This document shows positions 1 through 7,297 of a stretch of DNA of 64,000 nt, one piece after another (position 1 is the stretch's first letter; each line of letters begins with the position of its first letter). The translations under genes were made by a program, and so were the position numbers. Under the pieces are notes generated by a model. The model did no database searches. It was given only the letters and a program-made list of their open reading frames with translations, and had not been told where the DNA came from. The stretch covers positions 33,806 to 97,805 of the IMG/VR virus record IMGVR_UViG_3300025712_000004; one strand, written 5' to 3'. The DNA is from a virus.

Positions 1-321
1 CGTGGTATAGTTGATGGCTCTGATGAATATTGGAAATACATCGCAGTCGCATTCGGTCATGATTTAATCGAAGACACTAGCGTAAAAATAGACACATTAT
101 TATGGTCTAATATTCCGGTTGATGCTGTTAATGGTATCGATATGATGACGAAGCGTAATGGTGAATCTCGTACAGAATATATTGAGCGAGTAAAATCCGA
201 CAAGTACAGCCACTTAGTTAAACAGGCAGATTCGCTAAGCAATTTAACACATAGCATTCGTGCTGGTAACTCTAAGCGAATTGCTAAATACACAACATAC
301 TTATCAATATTGGGAGAATAA
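1..321 (+). CDS. RelA/SpoT-type HD hydrolase (3' part only)
   Basis: The frame is open from the window edge and stops at 319-321, so only the last 106 residues are seen. HDLIEDT (visible residues 20-26) and VKQADSLSNL (73-82) match the HDxxEDT and VKxADxxxNL signatures of the metal-dependent HD domain in SpoT and in small MESH1-type hydrolases, which remove pyrophosphate from (p)ppGpp. No synthetase or regulatory domain follows, so this looks like a stand-alone hydrolase. The first metal-binding His lies off the window. The role in infection, perhaps blunting the stringent response, is inference. The stop is followed two bases later by the next start, so the two genes form one operon. Confidence 0.72.
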   Translation, partial: RGIVDGSDEYWKYIAVAFGHDLIEDTSVKIDTLLWSNIPVDAVNGIDMMTKRNGESRTEYIERVKSDKYSHLVKQADSLSNLTHSIRAGNSKRIAKYTTYLSILGE

Positions 322-322
322 A

Positions 323-550
323 ATGAGCGTTGTAGATTTAACTAAACAGACAGCAGAGCGTGGATATTTCAGCCACAATCAAGAAATGCTGGAGAAAACT
401 AAACCATTCCTTGATGCGATATTGGCGAAATATCCTACTGGTGTCCATATCCAAAGAGTAGGCGATTTTATATATAACGTCCATATAATGAATCAGGTTT
501 GGCAATTTGAAAATGATGGTAACGTCGCACAGATGTTTCGAATTGGTTAG
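323..550 (+). CDS. hypothetical protein, 75 aa
   Basis: Not recognised. The ATG at 323 is chosen over an upstream in-frame ATG because it follows GGGAGA, which lies at the end of the HD gene, and avoids a long overlap. The product is mixed in charge and soluble, with no membrane segment or known motif. It sits in an operon with the HD hydrolase and the following endonuclease-like gene. Confidence 0.7.
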   Translation: MSVVDLTKQTAERGYFSHNQEMLEKTKPFLDAILAKYPTGVHIQRVGDFIYNVHIMNQVWQFENDGNVAQMFRIG

Positions 551-559
551 GGGGGATAT

Positions 560-1219
560 ATGTTTAACAAAGAAGAATTAGCAATTGCTCGCGTGAAATA
601 TGTCGGTAAGATGTATAGAGCTAAATACGCAGATATATCCTTCGATTTGTCTTTTGATGATTATTTAAATTTGATAACGAATGCTGGTATATCGGTCAGT
701 GATATCGGTCGTGCTGGCAATCAGTTTTGCTTAGGTAGAAAATGTACAAAAACTGGAAAGGTTGATGGGGATTTGCCATATTCTATAGGTACATGTCGAT
801 TTATAACAAAAGCAGAAAACACTGCAGAGGCAGAGAAAGGTACAACATTTAGTGCCAAGATGTCTGCTATACATAAAGGTAAAGTTGTATCAGCACCCCA
901 ACGAAAGGGGATGTCCGAACGTATGATAGGCAACACTAATCTTAAGGGCTTCAAGCAAACCGAATATAGTAAAAAAGTTACATCCGATAGAATGCTTGGC
1001 ACTTTACCATGGGATGTATATAACACAAACGAAACCCAACTAAAAGCTTGGAAAATTATGCCAGAAATACATACAAAATGGATTGAGTTTGGTAGACCTA
1101 AAACTGGATTCAGGTTAGCCAAGATATATGGCGGTCATCTAAATAAAATGGTACGTATATTTATGGACGAACCGAAGTATATTAAAATATTAAAAGAATG
1201 GAGGGTAAAATATGGATAA
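560..1219 (+). CDS. putative homing endonuclease with NUMOD3-like motifs
   Basis: The 219-aa product aligns by eye with the 6711-7286 product over the first ~95 residues: both carry a SFD(D/E) segment, a DIG...LGRKC segment and DGDLPYxIxTCRFITK. A spaced Cys/Arg block ending in Y..(N/G)TCRFI is typical of phage HNH-like free-standing endonucleases. The middle contains S.KMS..HKGK and MS..MIGN, which resemble NUMOD3 DNA-binding repeats of homing endonucleases. It lies directly upstream of the DNA polymerase gene and overlaps it by 8 bases; polymerase genes are a common target of such elements. Family membership is inferred from pattern, and catalytic residues are not assigned. Confidence 0.55.
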   Translation: MFNKEELAIARVKYVGKMYRAKYADISFDLSFDDYLNLITNAGISVSDIGRAGNQFCLGRKCTKTGKVDGDLPYSIGTCRFITKAENTAEAEKGTTFSAKMSAIHKGKVVSAPQRKGMSERMIGNTNLKGFKQTEYSKKVTSDRMLGTLPWDVYNTNETQLKAWKIMPEIHTKWIEFGRPKTGFRLAKIYGGHLNKMVRIFMDEPKYIKILKEWRVKYG

Positions 1220-3830
1220 AATATGGTATATGAATTGTGAAGCGAGAGGCAACAATATTTTGCTTACGTATTCGCACAACGGGGAAACTAAATACCAGAA
1301 AATAAGCGACTATAAACCATCGTTATTTTCTGAGTCTGCGGGTCCAACCGAATATACAGAATTACTTTCGGGTAAACATCTGTTCAAGAAAACATATAAA
1401 AATATGTGGGAAGCGAACCAAGCCATACGTCAAGCGCACGATACTGAAGGTATGACTATTTACGGTAACCGTAATTTCAACTATACGTTTTTGCATGAAA
1501 ATTTCGACGACATGGAACTGAATTATGATGCGTCAAAAATACGAGGTTTTATAATCGATATCGAATGTCCGTCGGATTTTGGTTTCCCTGAAGCTTCAAA
1601 AGCTGAGTGGGCCATCAACTTGATGTGTATACGTGATTCTATTACTGGTATATACGATGTATATGGCCTTGAGAGCTTCGCAATTGAACGATACCTCGAT
1701 AAGCTAATCGAAGGTGGTGTTACGATGGAAGAGGTCAGATACCATCAGTTTGATAGCGAAATTGACCTATTAGAAGCCATGGTAAGTTACTGGGAAAATA
1801 ATTACCCACAATACATTACCGGATGGAACATAACAAACTTCGATATGCCTTATATATACAATCGACTTCAACGTTGCGGATTTAACGCAAACCGTCTGTC
1901 TCCATGGAACTCGGTACGAGTACGTGACTTTACTGATGGCTTTGGTAAAGATGCACAAAACATTATCATCTCTGGTGTTAGTGATTTGGATTATATAGAC
2001 CTATACAAAAAGAATAGGTTTATAACTCGTGCAAGCTATAAGTTGGATTTCATACTGGAAATTGAAGGCTTAGGTAATAAGGTAGATTTCTCTCATATCG
2101 CACCGGACCTAAAAACTCTTTATCGAGTAGATTGGGATTTGTACACCGCATACAATATAATCGATGTTGCTGGTATTAAACGGTTAGACGATAAATTGGG
2201 GTTCATTGGTATATCATTTGCCGTTGCTTATGCAGCAGGAATTAATTATAGTGATGTGAGTTCTCCGGTGGCGACATGGGAAAACATTTTTTATCGGGAC
2301 TTAATTAGAAGTAATGTTATATTACCGCCTAAAAAGAACCATGATAAAATAGGTTTCGAGGGTGGGTATGTTAAAGACCCACAAACTGGTAAGCATCGTT
2401 GGGTATGTAGTTTCGATTTGGCTTCTCTTTATCCGCATTTAATAATGCAATATAATATTAGCCCAGAAACAATTAGCCAATATATGGTAGCTGGCGTGAA
2501 TGTAGATACAATGACTGAGGGTGATTATTATAAGCCACCACCATTAGATTTGTGTGTATGTCCAACAGGTAATACATTTAAGCGAGATAAAGCTGGTATT
2601 ATACCTAAGCAAATGTTACGATTATATCTTGAACGTAAAGAAATTAAGCGGCAGATGTTACAACATGAGCAAGATGTAATCGATATAGAAAACGGTAATT
2701 TTGATGAACATGCAATGTTTGGCAAGTATGGACTAAATCTAGCAACCGACACATATGAAACACTATTATCGGCAGCAAAGAAACAAGTTAGCCTGAAGGA
2801 CGGTGCGCAAATGGTTCGTAAGATTTTACTTAACTCTGCGTATGGTGCATTAGCGAATATACATTTTTGTTTGTTTGATTTACGTTTAGCTGAAAGCATA
2901 ACTAAATCAGGTCAACTTAGTATTCGTTGGATAGGCCGTGTGGTTAATGAGAAGCTAAATGCTGCGTTCGGCACCAATAAAGACTATGTGGTGTATACCG
3001 ATACCGATTCTATCTATGTTAAGTTAGAAGAGGTCGTCGAGCGTATGGGTTATTCGGATAAACCAACCGATGAAATTGTTGCCATGCTTGATAATTTCTG
3101 CTCCAGTAAAATGGAACCGATGATTAATGCAGGTTATGAAGAATTGGCGAAGTATACTAATGCATATGAGCAGAAGATGTTCATGGACCGTGAAGTTATT
3201 TCAGATAATTCTGTGTTCTGTGCCAAAAAGCGTTATGCTATGTCGGTGTGGAATTCTGAAGGTGTTGCGTTCACTGAGCCATACATTAAAGTTATGGGAT
3301 TGGATTTAGTTAAATCATCCACTCCGCAGGTCTGTAGGGACGCCATGAAGGAAACTGTACGTATGATATTAAATCATACCGAAAGTGAAGTTCAGGCATA
3401 CTTCAGGGACTTTAGAGAACGGTATAATGGATTCACACCAGAACAGATTGCCAAACCGAGTGGTGTATCTGCGATGGAAGAAAAATATTGTAATGGTGAT
3501 GGTAGTTTCCGTGATGGTACTGTATACTACATATCTAAAGCGTGTATCCATTACAACAGGCATATAGAAAAGTTGGGTTTAGATAAGGTTAAGGTGGTTG
3601 CTGGCGATAAGATTAAATATCTTGAATTGAAGCTCCCAAACAAACTAAAATCTAAAGATATTGGATTTCCTGATGAATTGCCTATTGAATTTGGTCTACA
3701 TCATAAGGTAGACTATAAGACAATGTTTGAAAAGACGTTCAAGAAGCCGATGGAAGACATCGCGAGATTGATTGGTTGGTCCCTTGAGCCTAAAGCGACA
3801 TTGAAAGGTTTATTATTTAAAAAGAAATAA
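1212..3830 (+). CDS. 43: family B DNA polymerase, T4 gp43-like
   Basis: Replicative polymerase of 872 aa (T4 gp43 is 898). The 3'-5' exonuclease motifs are present: DIE at 116-118, NITNFD (Exo II) and YNIIDV (Exo III). The polymerase motifs follow in order: FDLASLYP near residue 402 (motif A), K..LNSAYG near 535 (motif B) and YTDTDS near 598 (motif C). All catalytic acids are therefore intact. The start at 1212 follows GGAGGG with good spacing and overlaps the endonuclease-like gene upstream. The C-terminal region should carry the clamp-binding peptide. A T4-type clamp, ssDNA-binding protein and helicase loader are encoded downstream, so this is the polymerase of a T4-type replisome. Confidence 0.97.
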   Translation: MDKIWYMNCEARGNNILLTYSHNGETKYQKISDYKPSLFSESAGPTEYTELLSGKHLFKKTYKNMWEANQAIRQAHDTEGMTIYGNRNFNYTFLHENFDDMELNYDASKIRGFIIDIECPSDFGFPEASKAEWAINLMCIRDSITGIYDVYGLESFAIERYLDKLIEGGVTMEEVRYHQFDSEIDLLEAMVSYWENNYPQYITGWNITNFDMPYIYNRLQRCGFNANRLSPWNSVRVRDFTDGFGKDAQNIIISGVSDLDYIDLYKKNRFITRASYKLDFILEIEGLGNKVDFSHIAPDLKTLYRVDWDLYTAYNIIDVAGIKRLDDKLGFIGISFAVAYAAGINYSDVSSPVATWENIFYRDLIRSNVILPPKKNHDKIGFEGGYVKDPQTGKHRWVCSFDLASLYPHLIMQYNISPETISQYMVAGVNVDTMTEGDYYKPPPLDLCVCPTGNTFKRDKAGIIPKQMLRLYLERKEIKRQMLQHEQDVIDIENGNFDEHAMFGKYGLNLATDTYETLLSAAKKQVSLKDGAQMVRKILLNSAYGALANIHFCLFDLRLAESITKSGQLSIRWIGRVVNEKLNAAFGTNKDYVVYTDTDSIYVKLEEVVERMGYSDKPTDEIVAMLDNFCSSKMEPMINAGYEELAKYTNAYEQKMFMDREVISDNSVFCAKKRYAMSVWNSEGVAFTEPYIKVMGLDLVKSSTPQVCRDAMKETVRMILNHTESEVQAYFRDFRERYNGFTPEQIAKPSGVSAMEEKYCNGDGSFRDGTVYYISKACIHYNRHIEKLGLDKVKVVAGDKIKYLELKLPNKLKSKDIGFPDELPIEFGLHHKVDYKTMFEKTFKKPMEDIARLIGWSLEPKATLKGLLFKKK

Positions 3831-3837
3831 ATATTAG

Positions 3838-3873
3838 TTGACTTTACACTGGAACCTAGTAACATAGGTTCCA
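3838..3873 (+). promoter_or_regulatory. sigma70-like promoter with inverted repeat around the -10 box
   Basis: TTGACT (3838-3843), 16 bp spacer, TAACAT (3860-3865). The perfect arms TGGAACCT (3850-3857) and AGGTTCCA (3866-3873) enclose the -10 box. It lies just after the polymerase stop and drives the 3906 gene, whose leader carries an ACGGAG ribosome site. Confidence 0.7.
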
Positions 3874-3905
3874 AGATAAAGATAATTAATTAAACGGAGA
3901 AAATT

Positions 3906-4649
3906 ATGAAAACTACAATCAATGCAAACGAACTTAAAGAACTTAGTGCCTGTACGTCAGGATATAAAACATTCGTTGAAGCTCATGAAGATAAAACTGT
4001 TAAGCTGAGTGAAGCTTTAGAATCTAATGGTATTGATGACCTGTTTTGGTTGTTAGATGAAATACCCCTATCAACAGAGCAAGAAAATGATTTACGGTTG
4101 TTGGCTTGTGATTATGCATCAGACGTTTTACATATTTTCGAAGAAAAATATCCTACTGATAAAAGACCAAGATTGGCCATTGAAGCAGCTAGAAAATATA
4201 TAAATGGTGAGATAAGTAAAGAGGAATTAGATGATGTTGTTGTTGCTGCTGCTGCTGCTCGTGCTGCTGCTCGCTCTGCTACTGTTGCTGCTCGTGCTGC
4301 TGCTCGCTCTGCTACTGTTGCTGCTGTTGCTGATTATGCTGCTAGTGCTGTTGCTGATTATGCTGCTAGTGCTACTACTTCTTCTCGTGCTGCTGCTCGC
4401 TCTGCTACTGTTGCTGCTGTTGCTGATTATGCTGATTATGCTGCTGCTGCTGCTCGTGCTGCTTCTCGCTCTGCTACTGTTGCTGCTGCTGCTGCTCGTG
4501 CTGATTATGCTGCTGCTGCTACTGTTGCTGCTGTTGCTGATTATGCTGCTAGTGCTGTTGCTGATTATGCTGCTAGTGCTACTACTTCTTCTCGTAAAAC
4601 GCAATCAGAGCAATTAATGAAGGTTTTATTGAAATGGGAAAATAAATAG
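3906..4649 (+). CDS. phage protein with long alanine-rich repeat tail
   Basis: 247 aa. The first ~113 residues are a soluble domain (ACTSGYKTFVE; LRLLACDYA; AIEAARKYINGE) that resembles a widespread phage family of unknown function whose C-terminal part is made of Ala-rich, often Trp- or Tyr-containing repeats. From residue ~114 to ~230 the chain is almost only Ala, Arg, Ser, Thr, Val, Asp and Tyr (ARAAARSATVAA, VADYAASA). It ends in a short charged tail, KTQSEQLMKVLLKWENK. The start follows ACGGAGAAAATT. It is a single-gene unit with its own promoter, and another promoter follows it. No function can be assigned. Confidence 0.85.
   Translation: MKTTINANELKELSACTSGYKTFVEAHEDKTVKLSEALESNGIDDLFWLLDEIPLSTEQENDLRLLACDYASDVLHIFEEKYPTDKRPRLAIEAARKYINGEISKEELDDVVVAAAAARAAARSATVAARAAARSATVAAVADYAASAVADYAASATTSSRAAARSATVAAVADYADYAAAAARAASRSATVAAAAARADYAAAATVAAVADYAASAVADYAASATTSSRKTQSEQLMKVLLKWENK
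4245..4595 (+). repeat. GCT-rich in-frame codon repeat
   Basis: 117 codons, nearly all ending in T, with Ala encoded almost only by GCT. Larger blocks are duplicated: the segment TVAAVADYAASAVADYAAS followed by ATTSSR occurs twice, at the middle and at the end. Its base composition is unlike the flanks. Open frames on the other strand and in the other plus frames here are by-products of the repeat. Confidence 0.9.
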
Positions 4650-4685
4650 TTGACACGGTCTTGGGGTCATGTATAATGGCTCCAA
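4650..4685 (+). promoter_or_regulatory. sigma70-like promoter with inverted repeat around the -10 box
   Basis: TTGACA (4650-4655), 16 bp, TATAAT (4672-4677). The arms CTTGGGGTCA (4660-4669) and TGGCTCCAAG (4677-4686) are complementary over 10 positions, two of them G-T pairs. It begins directly after the stop of the Ala-rich gene. The core is identical to the promoter at 28990. Confidence 0.8.
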
Positions 4686-4706
4686 GATGAACAAACGGAG
4701 AAAAAT

Positions 4707-5066
4707 ATGAGTCAGTTATTTATAGATAGTGTTACTGAATTAGCAAAGTTAAACCATAACAAGTTTACTGCCATTGAGCAGTTGGCATTAAAGCAATTAG
4801 AAAGTAAATGCCACGAATCATTATCTCATATTGATAGAGCTATCAGGATATCGAAAAATGCCGATACAGAAATAAAAAATAGCCCAGAAAAAATGGAAGA
4901 TGTTCGTCGATATTATTCGTATATATTATCTTCGTGCGAAATGATGTCGTCTTCGTTTTTACTTAAGCCTGTTAAGGGTCATGTAATCCAACGAGACCGT
5001 ACATTTATTGCGAAATATATGGAAGCTGCAAAAATTTTATTAGAAAAACATAAAATTAGTAGTTGA
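4707..5066 (+). CDS. hypothetical protein, 119 aa
   Basis: Not recognised. A predicted all-helical, soluble protein (heptad-like LALKQLESKCHESL; EKMEDVRRYYSYILSSCEM). The start follows ACGGAGAAAAAT behind the 4650 promoter. Its TGA stop lies inside the -35 box of the next promoter, so genes here are arranged as single transcription units. Confidence 0.8.
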   Translation: MSQLFIDSVTELAKLNHNKFTAIEQLALKQLESKCHESLSHIDRAIRISKNADTEIKNSPEKMEDVRRYYSYILSSCEMMSSSFLLKPVKGHVIQRDRTFIAKYMEAAKILLEKHKISS

Positions 5067-5097
5067 CAATAGAATCGAGTCATATTATAATGGCTCC
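5063..5097 (+). promoter_or_regulatory. sigma70-like promoter with partial inverted repeat
   Basis: TTGACA (5063-5068), 17 bp, TATAAT (5086-5091). GAGTCA and TGGCTC flank the -10 box and pair with one G-T. The leader GATAAACAAACGGAGAAA is almost the same as at 4650 and 28990. It drives the 48-aa gene and possibly the structured RNA after it. Confidence 0.75.
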
Positions 5098-5120
5098 AAG
5101 ATAAACAAACGGAGAAAGTT

Positions 5121-5267
5121 ATGTCATCATTCAAGCACCATTGGGCATTTAATGTTGTTTCGATAAGTAGAGAAACTATAAAAAGACCTTTACTTACTCT
5201 TTGGAAACATGATAAACTAGTTCAGTACAAGGGACAAAGAATTATCCCTTGCAAATATATCGGTTAG
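5121..5267 (+). CDS. small protein, 48 aa
   Basis: A short frame with a strong promoter 30 bases upstream and ACGGAGAAAGTT before the ATG at 5121. The product is basic (MSSFKHHWAF at the start, GQRIIPCKYIG at the end) and has no membrane segment. The promoter and ribosome site are the evidence that it is real; the function is unknown. Confidence 0.65.
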   Translation: MSSFKHHWAFNVVSISRETIKRPLLTLWKHDKLVQYKGQRIIPCKYIG

Positions 5268-5271
5268 ATAT

Positions 5272-5444
5272 ATTTATGTAAATGTTTAGTATCTGGTGAC
5301 GTATGGGTGTCGATAGCCCAATATGAATAGAATATATGTTGTTTGTTCCTTCTGTATATTCATGGCATATTCATGGCCCGTATGGTGGGATTAAGACTTA
5401 AGATTGGCAAGTTCGATTCTTGCACACTAAACAATTACATAAAT
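5272..5444 (+). ncRNA. structured RNA candidate with tRNA-like T-arm
   Basis: ATTTATGTAAATGTTTAGT (5272-5290) and ACTAAACAATTACATAAAT (5426-5444) pair at 18 of 19 positions and close a 173-nt element. Two bases inside the 3' strand is a perfect T-arm: GCAAG, loop TTCGATT, CTTGC (5407-5423), with the canonical tRNA T-loop pattern TTCRANN. The interior has possible helices (GAATATA with TATATTC) and a tandem 11-nt repeat, ATATTCATGGC, at 5356-5377. I cannot draw a standard D-arm and anticodon arm, and no reading frame fills the region. It may be a tRNA mimic, a Y-RNA-like RNA or a decayed tRNA. Transcription could come from the promoter at 5063. Confidence 0.5.
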
Positions 5445-5466
5445 GTATTTATTATAGGAGAAAAAT

Positions 5467-5730
5467 ATGCAAAACGTACAATTTATTTTGAACGAAGATG
5501 GCTTCGCGTTTGAAGTTAAATGTGAAATCGACCTAGAAAATTTAGAAGGTTGCGAGTTATTTGAAACTGAAGAAGAGTTATGCCAAGCACACCGAGAAAT
5601 CCACAAAAATTCTGGATTTCGAGCGGAACTTATCACGATTGATGAAGCCGAAATTGTATCAAATTTTGATGGTGTTATTGGTGTAGTTGATTCTTGTGTT
5701 GCGGTGTATGTATCGGCCTTCTCGTATTAG
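5467..5730 (+). CDS. hypothetical acidic protein, 87 aa
   Basis: Not recognised. Strongly acidic (EIDLENLEGCELFETEEEL), soluble, with a hydrophobic C-terminus. It starts after TAGGAGAAAAAT. It is followed 10 bases later by the Mom-like gene and probably shares its transcript. Confidence 0.75.
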   Translation: MQNVQFILNEDGFAFEVKCEIDLENLEGCELFETEEELCQAHREIHKNSGFRAELITIDEAEIVSNFDGVIGVVDSCVAVYVSAFSY

Positions 5731-5814
5731 GGGATTTTTTATGAGTAAAGATAAATTTAGTATAGGGATAATAGATAAATCTAGATGTTCTAGAATCTTA
5801 AACCAATGGCACTA

Positions 5815-5821
5815 TTTAAAG
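5815..5821 (+). other. possible -1 frameshift site T TTA AAG
   Basis: In the frame starting at 5741 the codons are TTA AAG, preceded by T, giving an X XXY YYZ heptamer. The zero frame stops two codons later (ACG TGA). A -1 slip continues as GAC GTG AGC into the rest of the Mom-like fold. The YYZ part, AAAG, is the same as in the lambda G-GT site (GGGAAAG). No clear downstream stem was found. Confidence 0.45.
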
Positions 5822-6164
5822 ACGTGAGCAAATCGTTTAAAAGTGGAATAAATTATGGACTATTCGATGATGGGAAGTTAGTTGGCGTATGTATATATAC
5901 AGGATTTCCTGTACCTGAATTAGTTTATGGTATGTTTGGTTTGGATAGAGACGACCAACAAGGGTTTTATGAACTTAGTCGGTTATGTATCAGCCCACAA
6001 ACACAAGAATCTGAACATAATATAGCCAGTTGGTTTATAAGTAAAACCATCAAGGAACTTAGAAGAAATTTTAGTGTTCGTGCTATTCTAAGTTATGCAG
6101 ACGACGACCACCATAATGGTATAATTTATAAGGCTTCAAACTTCACTTATTATGGCAAAACAGC

Positions 6165-6173
6165 AAAAAAAAA
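6165..6173 (+). other. A9 run where the Mom-like frame returns
   Basis: Nine A bases followed by G. Loss of one A, by transcript slippage or mutation, joins the middle segment to the C-terminal segment of the Mom-like protein (AKK then SDFWI). Without it the middle frame ends at 6228 with an unrelated tail. Confidence 0.45.
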
Positions 6174-6428
6174 GCGATTTTTGGATTCGCCACAAAAATG
6201 GGACATACACCAAACATTCACGGGGTAAGATTAGTGGATTGGATGGCGAATGGCGACCGCGCAGTATAAAACACCGATTTGTTATGGTCTATGATGGAAC
6301 TTTGGACATGAAATGGGAAGAACAATTATGGATTAGAACGCCAGATAGAATAAGACCAACAGTTGTGGCTGGTCCATCAAATGGTATACAAAAAACACCA
6401 TTCGTTAAATTGTTATTTGGTAACTCGC

Positions 6429-6701
6429 ATGATTGAAATAAAAGAAATCGCAGGTTTCGATGAAGCCAAGCAACGAAAAGTTATGAACGTGTTATTATAT
6501 GGCACAAGTAAAGCAAAAACCGCTTTACAATTCGAAACGAGTCGTGGTACTATTATTCGCATCGAACAGCAGATGGCTCCAATATTAGAAGCCGAAGCCG
6601 ATGTGTGTATTGGTCAAGATATACATGAAGCAATATCAACATTTGGCCACAATAAAAAAATTAAACGTACACCGTTTACAGTATTAGTGTTAAACTATTA
6701 G
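6429..6701 (+). CDS. small HTH-like protein, 90 aa
   Basis: The ATG at 6429 overlaps the stop of the Mom-like gene (ATGATTGA), which suggests translational coupling and supports the C-terminal frame of that gene. The segment KVMNVLLYGTSKAKTALQFETSRGTIIRIEQQM has the look of a helix-turn-helix (TSKAKTALQFETSRGTI). The family is not recognised. A DNA-binding role is inference. Confidence 0.6.
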   Translation: MIEIKEIAGFDEAKQRKVMNVLLYGTSKAKTALQFETSRGTIIRIEQQMAPILEAEADVCIGQDIHEAISTFGHNKKIKRTPFTVLVLNY

Positions 6702-6710
6702 GAACTAGAA

Positions 6711-7286
6711 ATGATACAAAATGAAATAGATATAGCTAAGCAATATTATATAAGTAAACAATATAGTAGTAAAAGGTTGGGTATACCATTCGTATTGTCA
6801 TTTGATGAATTAATAGATAAGATACATGAAGCTGGTATATTTCCTAGTGATATTGGCTGTAGGCGTGGACAATATGTTCTTGGTAGAAAGTGCCAAAATA
6901 CATCAAAAACTGATGGCGATTTACCATATTATATAAATACTTGTAGATTTATTACTAAGCACGACAATGATATAGAGCGAGTTATGCCAGTGACAGATGA
7001 GCATAAATATAATTTATCGGTTGCTTTATTAAATGGAAACAACTTTAGTAGAGGTAATAAGGGTTCCGACTCCTTGAAGTTTAAAGGTTGGTACATAACA
7101 CCTAAAGGGAAGTTCGACGATATGAAACTGGCTGGTATAGCTAACGGTATATCACCTAGAACTATACATAGTTGGTGTGGAAAAGAAAATGAACGAGTGT
7201 TCAAGAAAAGTAGGAAAGGTTCTACTACGTTGGACATGTTGGGCAAAACGCCTAAGGATTTAGGATTTGGGTTTTTGTCTAAATAA
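6711..7286 (+). CDS. putative homing endonuclease, paralogue of 560-1219
   Basis: 191 aa. The N-terminal ~90 residues match the 560-1219 product: LSFDELIDKIHEAG, DIG, LGRKC, DGDLPYYINTCRFITK. The C-terminal parts differ: here DEHKYNLSVALLNGNNFSRGNKG resembles a NUMOD3-like element, followed by a possible HTH (GIANGISPRTIHSWC). Swapped DNA-binding modules on a shared catalytic core are usual for homing endonucleases. It lies next to the gp59-like gene. The catalytic residues are not assigned. Confidence 0.55.
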   Translation: MIQNEIDIAKQYYISKQYSSKRLGIPFVLSFDELIDKIHEAGIFPSDIGCRRGQYVLGRKCQNTSKTDGDLPYYINTCRFITKHDNDIERVMPVTDEHKYNLSVALLNGNNFSRGNKGSDSLKFKGWYITPKGKFDDMKLAGIANGISPRTIHSWCGKENERVFKKSRKGSTTLDMLGKTPKDLGFGFLSK

Positions 7287-7297
7287 TAGGAGATACC

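Larger units (their letters stand above)
5741..6436 (+). pseudogene. Mom-like GNAT acyltransferase with two frame changes
   Basis: Three segments together make one Mom-family protein of about 230 aa. Segment 1 (5741 to 5821, after AGGGG) gives the N-terminus, ending NQWHYLK. Segment 2 (frame -1, from 5821) gives SFKSGINYGLFDDGKLVGV, ELSRLCISP, ILSYADDDHHNGIIYKASNF. Segment 3 (back in the first frame, after the A9 run at 6165-6173) gives KKSDFWIRHKNGTYTKHSRG and GEWRPRSIKHRFVMVYD, ending at 6436. The order of motifs matches the intact paralogue at 20510-21121 (WHY; ELRRLCC; SYADKEYGHEGTIYKATNF). Mom of phage Mu is a GNAT-fold enzyme that makes a modified adenine in DNA. The frame changes fall at T TTA AAG and at A9, so recoding, decay and sequencing error are all possible. 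Confidence 0.6.

Noticed and set aside
4227-4617. Two long open frames (minus strand and another plus frame) over the Ala-rich gene
   Set aside because: They translate the GCT repeat in other frames into poly-Ser/Asn or poly-Leu and have no ribosome site or family match.
5283-5433. A normal tRNA gene
   Set aside because: The T-arm is canonical, but a 7-bp acceptor fits only with a mismatch and no D-arm or anticodon arm of normal geometry can be placed in the ~115 bases left.
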